From Paragorgia papillata (lineage: Eukaryota > Cnidaria > Anthozoa > Scleralcyonacea > Coralliidae): 64,000 bases of DNA. The translations under genes and the position numbers were made by a program. The stretch is from NCBI GenBank assembly GCA_035771165.1, contig JAWNZC010000304.1, forward strand, positions 1 through 64,000. Direction: 5' to 3'. Each line of letters begins with the position of its first letter. The first letter of the stretch is position 1. Shown here piece after piece: positions 22,801 to 34,800 of this stretch. The notes beneath the pieces are model-generated. The model was not told the origin of the DNA, ran no database searches, and saw only the letters and a list, made by a program, of their open reading frames with translations.

Positions 22801-25800
22801 CAATAAATCAGTTCACAGGAAGTAAACAATTTTCATATATTTTTCGTACGTGATTGGCTCATGTCATAATTGAGAAAAGGGGGTGGAATTTTTTTCTGAA
22901 TAGCATGGCGGCAGGCGTTTCCTCAGCTGGCCTCGCCCCTCCACCGAAACGCCTGCACTGCAGGCTACAAGGTTGGTAACTAGACCATTCGGCCACTGAA
23001 ACCAACTGCAAAACCTCCGGGAAAATTTGGGACTTAACACAATTCCTGCGTTTTACCAATAGTTTAGTTTCTTCTTTGTAGTTCTTGATCTTTTTCGAAT
23101 TTACATTTTGTCAAAATGTTAGAATATAAAGCTTAGAAAGCCACTTTAGTTGTGAGTCAATAACAAGCTTTATTATATGGCTGAGCTTGTTTTCGGGTCA
23201 TTACGCCAAACGGCGCATGCCGACTGGTTGCTGAGAGGTCCGGAAAAAGCCGTAATGCCCTCTCGGCACTGTGAGAGGGCATTACGTCATTCTTAATGGC
23301 CTGCAAGTTTTGGCGGGAAAATTACTGAGTTGATTTGAATGAAAATAAAAGCGAATTAGATATATTCGTTGGAAAATTTTGAACAATAATACGTCCTGAA
23401 ACATTAATGTTTCTTTTTAAAAAAACTTCTTATTTAAAAGCGCAAAAAATAAAAGCCTAACAGGTGTAAACATGAAGCGAAACGAACAAGTTCAAAAGAA
23501 AGAACTAAGGTGAACAGCGACATCTGATCAAGACAAACGTAGAACTAAAAACAGATAAGAAAACAAACCAAAAGCCATATAATAAAAGGCTTATTAACCT
23601 CGTTTTCTCGGTCTGTAAGGGAAAGTATTTGCCCTCGGTTTTATCGCACAAACCTCACTTCTTCGTCGCTCGGTCTGTACGAAAACCTCAGGCGAATACT
23701 TTCCGGTACAGACCTCGAACTCGGTTAATAAGCCTTTATTAATAAGCTATAGACGGTAAACACGCTAGTCATGATCAAGTTTTTTTGTCGGAGTTATAAA
23801 GTGACACAAATATTCAGGCTTTGGGTTACAGTCCAGGTAAAAACATCTAAACGACGAAAATTATTATTTTCAGTGTATTTTTTGTTGACCAGACTGGATT
23901 TTGGTCACGGTGCTGAGCGTGAGGGTACACTTAGGGACCGCAAGGACACTGGGTACGTAAATGGTGGCAACGACCGTAAGTGGTGGCAACGACCGTTTAC
24001 GAAACGGCAAATTGCGTCGCCGCCTTGTATTTCAGTCAAGGTAAGAAAAAGCTTTTAACACGTTGAAGCCTGACGACGAGTCTTCAAGGTTTATTCTGGC
24101 TAACGCCAGACGATATTATTCAGCACAGGGCGAGGTCCAGGTCACAAAGTGTTAAAAAAAACACCTTTGTCATGGTTGTTAAAAAATACGTATTTTTAAA
24201 AAGTTTTTATGATCTGCACAGCAGTAAGCACAACTGTGTTTACCTGGAAAGTTTACATCCAAGTCGACGCCTTTAGCGTTGGTGAAGCCATGTTTCGAAG
24301 TACAGTCGCCTTCACTGGTCTGCTCCTCGCCATCAGTATTTAGCATTGGCAAGATGTGAATTCTCGTCTGGTTCACGATTTTCGTCACCATATCATCGCT
24401 TCCATAATTCATACACAGATACCTCACCAACAACAGCAGCATCTCGGTGCCAACCCGCTCGTTCGCATGTACGCCCGCCACATACTTAAACTCAGGCTCC
24501 CCGGGTTCGTGCAACCCGGGATTATCGGAGAGTTCGACGACCCGGATAGCCTTTCCCTTGGTCGTCTTCCCGATGGTGTAGAGTCTCATGACACTGGCGC
24601 AGTGCTGGGACAACTGAACGAGTATTTCCTCGATATCGGCCATGTTATGATACTTATAGCTGGTGACCAGTTTATTCAGACTGAACATCACTCGGCTCGC
24701 ACCCCCCGGCCGTACCGTGACGTCTCTCACTATGCTCGAATAGCCACGCGCATGCGCCATCATCTTGTATTTACCGACTGGTAGTATACGGTAAAAGCTC
24801 CCGTAGTCCTTCGTCACGTTGATGACAGTGTTTCGGTCGAAAATACTGAGGTATGCCTCGCGAATGGGTATGCGCGTTTTGTCGAATACGTCCCCTTTTA
24901 CGCCCTGTCGAGCCTTGTCGATGACCGCGAGTAACGAGGGCTCGTTGCGTTGAAACATCTTGGGCAGTTGACTTTCGCTTGGGAAGTGGCAACACGACAC
25001 GTGGGCCGTTATGCTAAGCATGTTCAGATCCAAGTACGCGTAATCCTCTAGGGTGTAGTGACGCTCTTCCCAGGCCCCGCCGTTTATGATGCCGTCGGGA
25101 AACTTGATGGGACCGGCGGGTTTACACCCGTGGCCTGAACGCATGACGGGGTGCGCCTGGGCGTATGTGAGCGCCAACTGTCGGAGAATGTCGTTATCGG
25201 CCGTCGCGAAATCTTTGGCACGGTGAGAGGTTTTAACTTTGGCGTCAAGGGGGTACCTGGAACAAACGGCAAAACACAAAGATTGTTACAATAATTATTG
25301 TGGGAGATAATAACTACTTATTGACCGGGCGTGAGGTCTGTACTAGTGAAATATCGGACCGATGTTTTTTTTAGTACGGACCGAGACGAGCGCAGCGAGT
25401 TGAGGTCTGTGCAAAAAACAGAGGTCCGATATTTCATTAGTACAGACTGAACAAGCGAGGTCAATAAGTAGTTTATTATATGGCCATAAATGTTGTGAAT
25501 GTTCTGTGAAAACTCGACCCATCTTTCTTGCGAACTAAACGAAAATGGTAGACATTTTCCAATTGGCAGACATTTTCCAATTTTTAAAGTACTTTCCGTT
25601 GAGCTAGAATCCTGAAATTTCTACCCCAAATAGTATTTTTCAATTGCTTTTGTTTGACATATTGCTCAAGATCGTACGTTAAGTAGTTGAATAAGAAATC
25701 ATCTGAAATTCTAATACTTGTGAGAAGCAAATGTTATATTATTACGAACAATGTTACGAACGTTTTGGACATTTTAAAATCTTTCACAAAACGTGGAAAC

Positions 25801-28800
25801 TCGAACAATACATCAAATGAAAGCTTATAAAATTTCTAACAACATACCTGCCCGATACATTTCAACAATGGGTAGTTCTGAAATTATAATCCATCTTGTT
25901 GCATATACGGACATGACTGCCATTTTGTTTATAAAACTTACGGTCACGAACGGCAGATTCCGCTCTGAGCGGAATCTCAGAGCGGGCAGATACGGGAATT
26001 CGGGAAATATTCGACCGCTTATGAACAAATCAAATTACAGGATTTCCGTATTCGGACCTCTCAGCGCTGCTGCCATATAATAATTATTATTATATAGCAT
26101 GCTATCGGATATGAGCTTTTGCGTAATCTGATTGGTTCCCTACTACCAGGCTATCAGCTCATATCCTACTAGTAGAGGAAAAACAAGATGGCGGCATGTT
26201 TTTTTAAACTGCCGAAAAGAGTTGAAATTGACGGATTTTTATACAGAAAAACATCAACACCCTCAAACTAATGTATAAAAAAACAACATTGTGTACATTG
26301 TGTAAAAATACATTAACAAATACACAATTTAGCATATTAAATGGTAAAATTCACCTAAAAATTACGTCTTTTTAGATCAAAAACCCGACTAAATTAACAG
26401 GTTGATATTAATTTGTTGCCAAACAAAGAAACTCGCGGTTAAAATCAAGCTTACAACACACATTTCGTAGGAGATTACCAGTAAAGAGACTTTTTTTTAT
26501 TTAGATAAGCATTTGGAGTAGTAAAAAGCATGTTCTTTTTCAAAAACAACCAACTACGTAATTTAGTTTCACTGCCGAAGGTGTTTCATTTTCATTTTTG
26601 CATGAAATCAAAACCTTTTTCACGACAGCAACGCTAATATAAACAACTGACCCACCTTTTGACTTCATAAAGGTACCTTTTAATCTTTTTTGTTGATCTG
26701 CTTAACATTTTTTGCCTCTCGAGCAACATTTATACAATATTTCGAAGCTGTTTACCGAACAGCTCAGCGAGAAACTCTATGTGAATGCATCATTACGCAT
26801 GGCGGAAGTATTAGTTGCCTATGCCGGAAGTTTGTTCCTTCAAACATTTCGCTGTAATTTTGTCTCTTGTACAGTGCTTGGCTATATAATAAAACAGTTA
26901 TACCATTCGCTCTCGTTGTATACGAACTAATAGCCAACTCGGCGAAGCGCCTCGTTGGCTATGAGCTCATATACGACTCGAGCTCATGGTATAACTGTTA
27001 AATATTAGGTGCTACTCCGAGTGACGAACCATACTGGGGAAGTAGAGAAAAACACTACTCGACTGCGGCTGGGATTCAAACCCACCACTTTCGGTTTCTT
27101 GGTCCCTGCCTCCTCCACAGGCCCTATTGCATCATGGACAGGTCACAAACGCCGAATTTAGGGCCTGCAAGATCCTGTAAAAAATTTGGCAAATCTTGGC
27201 ACGGAATAAATTTGCATAATTAACTACCATTGTTAATAGCCATGGCTATATCCGAAGATTTTGAAGGCCATTGAAGACTTACGACATACGAATCCTAGCT
27301 TTAAAATGCAGGAATTGTTGAAGAAAGCAATTACGGTTGAACTTTGTCAACTTTCGGCTGGAATAATCAACGAAAATACACTTTAGTCTACCCAGAAACT
27401 CTTTGGTTTATACTTTTTCGGTTTCCACAACAACTGAAACTTGAATTACGCTACACTATAGCCTACAATTTAACAAAATTAAATCTCATTAACTCTTGGT
27501 CAGTTGACAGTCTTCGATAGCGAAATAAACCAAAAAACAATACGAAAAACCTGTTACTTTCCTGACCGTCGAATTTGCTTTTGTTTGGCAGATATTTTCC
27601 CCTTCAATTCCTTTTTGTCGCTAAAAATATTATTGGCAGAAGGTCGGTAATTCTAAAACAGATTGTTTTCTTCATTGTCATGATCTGTAAGAAAGTTTAG
27701 ACCGAATTTCCTGGTGGGTCACAGTGTTTAAAGAACTTGGACGTACGTTTGTCGAACAGCGGCCGGAAAATAATTGCAAGCCCTCTCAAAACTATCGCCT
27801 CTAGGGCCTAGTCTCGCTGTGCATAATGGGATCAGTCCCCATTTTGTTTACAGGATCTGGCAGGCCCTCTCAACAGTGTGACCTGTCCATGCATGATGCA
27901 ATAGGGCCTGTGGAGGAGGCAGTCTTGGTCCGACCACTGGGCTCCAAAAATGAAGCCAACGGAGATGACGAATTTGGAGTACCAAGATGGCCGCCACAGA
28001 AAACTGTATGTTTTCGTAGCACGAAAAGAGACGAAAAAAGTCACATTCAAAATATTTCTGCCATTGGTATCAAACAAAGAAGTGAAAGAACACTGTAAAA
28101 GATTTAGAAGCTTAGCTTTTGCATTTGCATGTTGGTATTATTAAGCAGTAAAACGTGTTATTTCGTAGTTTTTTGCTCTTCCCGGTAATGTAGATAAATT
28201 TGCCTACAATATAAAAAAAATCGTAAAAACCCAACGAGATCAATCAATAACTTCATTATAAAACTATCTATATACCTTTGGTATTAAAGCATAAGTCTTT
28301 ACAAAGTCTTGAAGTAATATATCATACACGAGGAGGAGTGTTTCATCAGGATATCCAAACACCGAGACGTTTGTTGAAAACCGAGGCGAAGCCGAGGTTT
28401 TTGAACAAACTTCGAGGTGTTTGGATATCCTGATGAAACACTCCTCCGAGTGTATGATATAGCATCTCAAACAAATCAGTATTTTAAGAGAAAATCAAGA
28501 TGAAAGTTTGCTTAATTTATGTAATTTCTTCCTCCGATATCCAAACCACCGACACGGTACTGATTTCCTTTGTGTTTTCTTCATGAATTATTAATGAGTT
28601 TGAGATGTATGTATACAGTTGTTCACAATTTCGGACTGTATTTGCTTGTATTTCCCTAACTCTTCTGTTTCTCGGTAGTAAAAGTAAATTGCCATCTGAC
28701 AATTGTACTAAAGATGAGCCGATTAATCGGTTAACCCGATTAATCGGCCGATAATCGGCCTTTATTCAATAATCAGTAATCGGTCGATTATTAATGCATA

Positions 28801-31800
28801 ATCGGCTTTTTGCCGATTATATGTACGAGTTTTTCTTTCATCTTACGAAAATACTTGAAATCGCGCTATCTTCTCCAGTTCATGGATTTGGAAGCGTGTA
28901 AATCGTACATCGCGTTACTATTTACCGACATAGCGATTTATTTCTCGACACCGGAAAGAAAACTCGGCAATATTCATTGACAAAAATAGCTAATGCCTAC
29001 ATGTGTATGTGACAACTGACAAGAGCAGCTTGTAAGATGACTTCTTGAGAGAACATGACAGAGGTTTGTAAATAATGTTCCGTTATTAATTGCGAGGTTT
29101 GCGTTAAAACTATTGTCGTTGAATCAATATTGTTTCGTGTGTAACATCGCCTTTTCGCCGTTAAAGAGCTAAGAGTAAGGACCTAACTTCAAAATAATTG
29201 ATTGTCTTATAAGTATTAAAAGTTGAAAACATGCGTTTTAAAATTTATAAGTATAAACAAGTATATAATAATAGAGAGAACCGAATTTTGTCTGATGCAT
29301 TTTTATTTCTGCGTATATAGCCGAAATTTGAGAGAAGTGTCCTAACGCGCGAATTAAATAACATATTTTCACGCAAATCGGCAAAACCCAGAGTCAAGTG
29401 ACAGAAAAGTACTACCAAAGTACGAATGTCAGTGAATTCTTCAGCCACGTCTTTGTAATTAACAACACGAAATTAATCGGCCGATTATGTGCCGTGATCG
29501 GCCGCCGATTAATCGAATCGGCTATCGGCATTTTTTAGCGATCGGCGCATCTCTAAATTGTACTACTCTTAAGCCGCAAGGTATAACCTGGAGTACCAAT
29601 ATGACTGCCAGACAGTGGCTTCAAAATATTCACTGCTGGCCATAAAGCATGAGCAATCCAGTTGTATAGAGATCAGTGGGTCTGACGCTCTACGACCGAG
29701 CTACATGGTCAAGTTGGGAGCTGGTCGTGAAATGATGGTACTTATTTTGTGTCCTTAGTACGTTTTTAGTTACTCACGGTTAAACGTGGCTTGCTTTGAT
29801 TGGCTTGCTTTGATTATTCAATGTAATCTGTTTGAACTTTTGCGGCCAATCAAGAACTGAGTTCAGATCTGGAACTAATGCATGAAAGTGAGATTTGAAA
29901 CTCGCGAGATCAAAGGCTCTCCCTTTCCTGACAAACCCAAAGCATCTGGTACCCAGGTATATGTGGGAGGGGGGGGGGGGGCATATTTGTGGAGAACATT
30001 TGTATGCCTACTGTATTCTTGTGAAGAGGAGCATCTGAGTGTGAAGATCATTGTCATCTTACCTGGTAACAAGCGAGCCTCCTTCGATGTGCACCACCAG
30101 AGCAAAATTGTTATTATTCATCCATTCTTTCACATGTTTCACTTCTTCTGGCTCTTCTATGGCACCACTTAAGAACTAGAAACATGATAGAAAGTTTAAG
30201 TCACATTCTTAGCCAGCATGAACATTGAACAACGTTGTGCTAGCCAGCACAACATTGCTAATGCTGCAGGGCAGGGTTCGAATTAACATATCGCGATTCG
30301 TAAATCGCGATTCGTAAATCGCGATTCGTAAATCGCACTTTTTGAAATATGCGATCCAAAACAAACATAAAAACTCCGAAATCGCGATGCAAAGTAACCG
30401 CTGATTGCCTTCCAATTATAAACTTCTTCGCAGCGTGTTTTGGTTTATTACAAAATAAAACAACAGCCTTGGATAGTTCTCACGTTACATCGCATCATAA
30501 CAATAAAAACGTCGTGAAACTGAAACACTACTACTGTAAATTTATCCTTTATAATTCAGTGAGATTTTGAGCGCAAAAATAAAACAAACACATGTCATTT
30601 CAGACACATTTCTGACACAGTTGTTTCGCCGCAGTTTCAAACGTCACATTTAATGAGTAAAATGCTTGGAAAGGTTCGAATTACGCACTGATGAGTTTGA
30701 CGTTTGAAACAAGCTTAAATAAATGCGTTGTTTTTTTTGCGCGGCGTTTCGAATTCTAGTCTAATCCAGAACTCCAACGCCGCTTCTGTCTGAAATGACG
30801 AAGCGAAAGCGGAAGTCGATGTTCATGTTGGCTAGCACAATCTTGCTCATGCTGGACAGCACACAACGTTCATCACGCTGCCAGCACAACGTTCTTCATG
30901 CTTCATGCACCGCTACTGAGCTACAGTAGTACAATTTTGTTCATGCTAGCAAGCATACTGTAATCTTATTCAGGCTGATCAGCTAAGAGTTCTGTATGGC
31001 ATAAGTTTCATATAAAGTAACATACATGTACATAAAACGCACAGCATTAACGGTTACATGGATTTATGAAATAAAAATAATTAACATCATGCGATGTGTA
31101 TATGTTGTTGTTCCACAGGTCCCTTGGGGCTAGTGGGTTTGATACCCCCAGTAGAACCCCTTGGCTAAGTTAATGTGCGTAGTGGCTCAGAGCTCATTCG
31201 TGTACTGACTGCCGTACGTGACGCTTCGCTACCACCCACCCACCCACCCACCCACCCCGTGTTAAGGCGTCCAGGTGGTTGAGCCGTTGCCAGTCCTTGG
31301 CTTGAGCTCGCTCAGTCGTGCAAGTAGGATTTGTGTTGCTGCTGGTGCCCCTTGTGCCTGCAATCGTTGCGGGGATGGTATTTGTGTTCCTTGCGGGGCT
31401 ACAGTTGCGGGCCCCGGGTACTGCATTTGCACTACTTTGCAATCATACAGATGCTGGGTGGTTGCTTGTAGGCTACTTTGCCTTCATATTGTTGCTGGTG
31501 GGCGGGGGGGGGGGGGGACTGCTTGTGCTAGTGTTCCTTGCTGTCTTACAGTTGCTAGGTGGTTACAGGTGTGCTACTTTGCTATCATATTGTTGCTGGA
31601 AGACTGCATTTAGGCTATTGTACCTGGCTATCGTACAGTTGCTTGGGGGTTGCCAGTGTGCTACTTTACTTTTATATTGTTGCCGGGGACTGCATTTGTA
31701 CTTTGTACCTTGCTATCGTGCCTTTGCTAGGTGATCGCATGTTTGCTACCTTTGCTATCATATTGTTGCGGGGGGATTGCATTTGTGCTAATGTACCTTG

Positions 31801-34800
31801 CTGTCGTACAGTTGCTACATGGTTGCTTGTGCGCTACTTTGCTGTACTCTTCTTGCTGGTGGGGGGTCTGCATTTGTGCTAGTGCTCCTTGCTGTCTTAC
31901 AGTTGCGAGGGGTTCCGCTTTGCGTTGGGGCTATTTAATACTATCCCTTAGTTGCAGAGGCCATGTTTGTCCTCCTCTTTCCTGGGTGACTGCCTTTGTC
32001 CTACGGTACCCTGGGTGACTGCCTTTGTCCTCCTGTACCATGGGTGTCTGCCTTTGTCCTACGGGGCCTCGCGGTCATACTGTTGCTGAGTATCTGCGTT
32101 GTGCTAAGTTGCTGTCAGCTGCAGTTGCGGGGAGCTCCTTGTGCTACTTTGCTATACTACAGTTGCGGGTGGCTGTAGGTGTGCTTTACTGCTGTCGTAC
32201 AGTCGCTGGGGACTGTTTTGTGCTTTCTGCTGCCGTACTGTCTCTGGGGAAGTGTATTTGTGCTCCCCCGCCATTGCCCTGTTGTGTGGCGGCTCTCTTT
32301 AACTGTTTGGGCGATGTCGTTGTGCGGGTCCGTACTGTGCAACTTTGCCATACATGACGTTGGGGGTCTGTATTTGTGCCCCCTGCTGTTGCACAGTCGT
32401 GTGGGGGGTCTACTAGTTCAGCTGTGGCCTTCTGGCCTGCTGCTAGTGTGCGTGGGTCCGTACTGTGCACCTTTGCCATACATGACGTTGGGGGTCTGTA
32501 TTTGTGCCCCCTGCTGTTGCACAGTCGTGTGGGGGGTCTACTATACTAGTTCAGCTGTGGCCTTCTGGCCTGCTGCTAGTGTGTGTGTGGGTCCGTACTG
32601 TGCAACTTTGCCATACATGACGTTGGGGGTCTGTATTTGTGCCCCCCGCTGTTGCACAGTCGTGTTGGGGGTCCTCGGGTCCTCGCGGTGCGCTAGTGTG
32701 TTTCGCGCCAGTACACCTGGTCTGTTCCCCGGCTACTCCGGGTGATAACTTATGTAGGGTGTGTTCTTGGCTACTCCTAGAAAATGTGCAGTAGTGTGCT
32801 GTCATTTTGTGTAGTAGTAGTAGTTTGTGCTTAGCTGTTGGTAGTTTGTGTTTCGCGCCAGTACATCTGGTCTGTTCCCCGGCTACTCTGGGTGATAACT
32901 TAGTTTGTAGGGTGTGTTCTTGGCTACTCCGAGAAAATGTGCCGTAGTGTGCTGTAGTGTGCTGTAGTGTGCTGTGATGTGTTGTAGCTTGTGCTTTACG
33001 GTACCGGCTTATCCGGTTTTTGCGTAGTGTAATTTAAGTCTATTGGGCTCTTCAGCTGCTCTTAAGTCCAGCCCGTTGCGTGCCATTGTTTGCTATGTAC
33101 CTGTCTACCTGCTTTGGAAAGGGCCCGTTTGTTGCTTGTCTATGTTGCAGGCGTGGGCCTTTGCTTCTGGCTTTGCGTACAGGTTCCGGTCATTGATGGT
33201 CACCTGGTTGTTGGTTGTTCAAAATGCAGCTTTTGCCCTTTCTCTGTTGGTTGGCCCCTGGTGGCTTTCTCAGGTCCAGGTCGGTATGGTAATTTCGGAA
33301 CCATTGATTATCATTTGGTAAGTTACTTCTCCACTTTATGTGTGACAGTAGTTCTGTTAGGAGAGGGTAATTCTCGGCAACATTGCTACAAGTTAGTTGG
33401 GAGTTTAGGCTTGCCTGGAGCTGCTCTACCTATAAGACCGCACCCGTCTTGGTGGATCGCCTGTTCCTGTAAACTGTTCCTCAGCTATTAGGGCAAACCC
33501 TCTCCGACGGAGCTACACCCTCCAAAGGTCGTAGTTACATTACTGTATCCTTGTTAGGCTCGCTAGTGCGGGTACTGTAGTTATTGGTGTGGTTTCAAGC
33601 CCTATGCCAGACATTGCAGGATTGTTAAAGTTCAGGAACATTTTGCTGTACAGCATGAACAATGCTGTGTTGTTCAGCATAAATAACATTGGACTAGCCA
33701 GTATGCATGAACGTTGTGCTGTACAGCAAGAACAACGATAAGTTGGCCAGCATAAACAACATTGGGCTAGACAGCATGCATGAAGAACATTGTGCTGTTC
33801 AGAATGAACATTGTGCTGGTCAGCATGAACAATATTGGGCTAGCCGGCAGTATGAACAACGTAGAGCTACAGTACAGTAGTTAGCAAGAACAACATTGCA
33901 CTAACTGCCATGAACAACATTGTGCTAACCAGCATGAACAATAATGATTGTGCTAGCCAAAATGAACAATGTGGTCCTGGTCAGCAAGAACAACATTGTG
34001 CATGACAGTGAGGTTTACACCAGTTTCAACAAGAGGATTTTTTCCCATTTTTGGGTACAGGTATGGTGCTTTAAAGTTTAATAAACTTAACATGTGTGAC
34101 CCTCCACGCGAACGGATGACAAACGGCTTGTAAAAGCGTTCGAACGGTTTCCCAAAACGTTCGAACGGTTTGGCAAACTAACTAAACGGTTAACAACAGG
34201 CGGTCGAACGGATAACAACAGGCGTTCGAACGGATAATAACAGGCGTTCGAACGGACAATAACAGGCGTTCGAACGGATCAAATGAAGCGTTCAAATGGT
34301 TGCTACAAACGTTGGAATGGTTTATTGGTAGCACAAGCGTTTAAATGGTTTACTACAACCTTTCAAACGAATCATAACAAGCGTTTTAAACGGTTTACTA
34401 TAACCGTTCAAACGGATCAATGGATCATAGCAAGAGTTTAAACGGTTTACTATTGCATTATACACGCATTCAAACGCGGATTATGACGAGCGCGCATGTA
34501 TAAGGATGGATAAAAAGTCGTGGGGTGTGGGTAAAGTCGTGGGTTGTAAAATGTGCGATTTGACTGCGAGCCGTCCCTCTATTTTCCTTCGTTTGAGCAC
34601 TTTTGAGGTTCAGTGACTAATCTTTGGTAGAATCATTGTTATATACAATCATAATGTTTTGTGTGGCTTCAAAATACATGGCATTCAGTTGCTTCTAGCC
34701 GTCAGATAACTTAGTTATAATTAGATATATCTTCGTTTCGGCTTTGTGTTAGCCTGGCTAGCTTTGCAGTAATTTGTAGTATCTAAAGCTGGATTTCCAC

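Larger units (their letters stand above)
20943..24243 (-). other. CPD intron 4, a nest of mobile elements
   Basis: The outer inverted arms are about 21190-21620 and 23062-24030 (shared CAATTTGCCGTTTCGTAAAC, GGTCGTTGCCACCA, TCTTTGTAGTTCTTG). The right arm is interrupted near 23160-23750 by elements with TTATTATATGGCT ends and a CTTATTAACC hairpin. A tRNA-like SINE sits inside and is split by a foldback element. A small hairpin repeat lies at 24055-24155, with a second copy at 57627-57717. No missing exon is required. Confidence 0.7.
25257..30062 (-). other. CPD intron 3
   Basis: This intron contains composite repeat copy 2 (25309-27001), a SINE fragment (27004-27090), an inverted-repeat element (27100-27935), a hairpin (28314-28463), a hAT-type element (28709-29555) and a tRNA-like scrap (about 29680-29715, minus). 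29730-30060 has an A-rich plus G-run spacer. No extra exon is needed for the protein. Confidence 0.6.

Noticed and set aside
21830..23010. Functional tRNA gene
   Set aside because: Interrupted by a 1.1-kb insertion and the acceptor stem does not pair.
24356..24784. 142-codon plus-strand frame
   Set aside because: It is antisense to CPD exon 4, whose frame, splice sites and homology are clear.
31275..32745. Several long plus-strand frames rich in Cys, Leu, Val and Tyr that look membrane-like
   Set aside because: They are translations of G/T-rich tandem repeats in a CPD intron, in many phases, with no conserved start.
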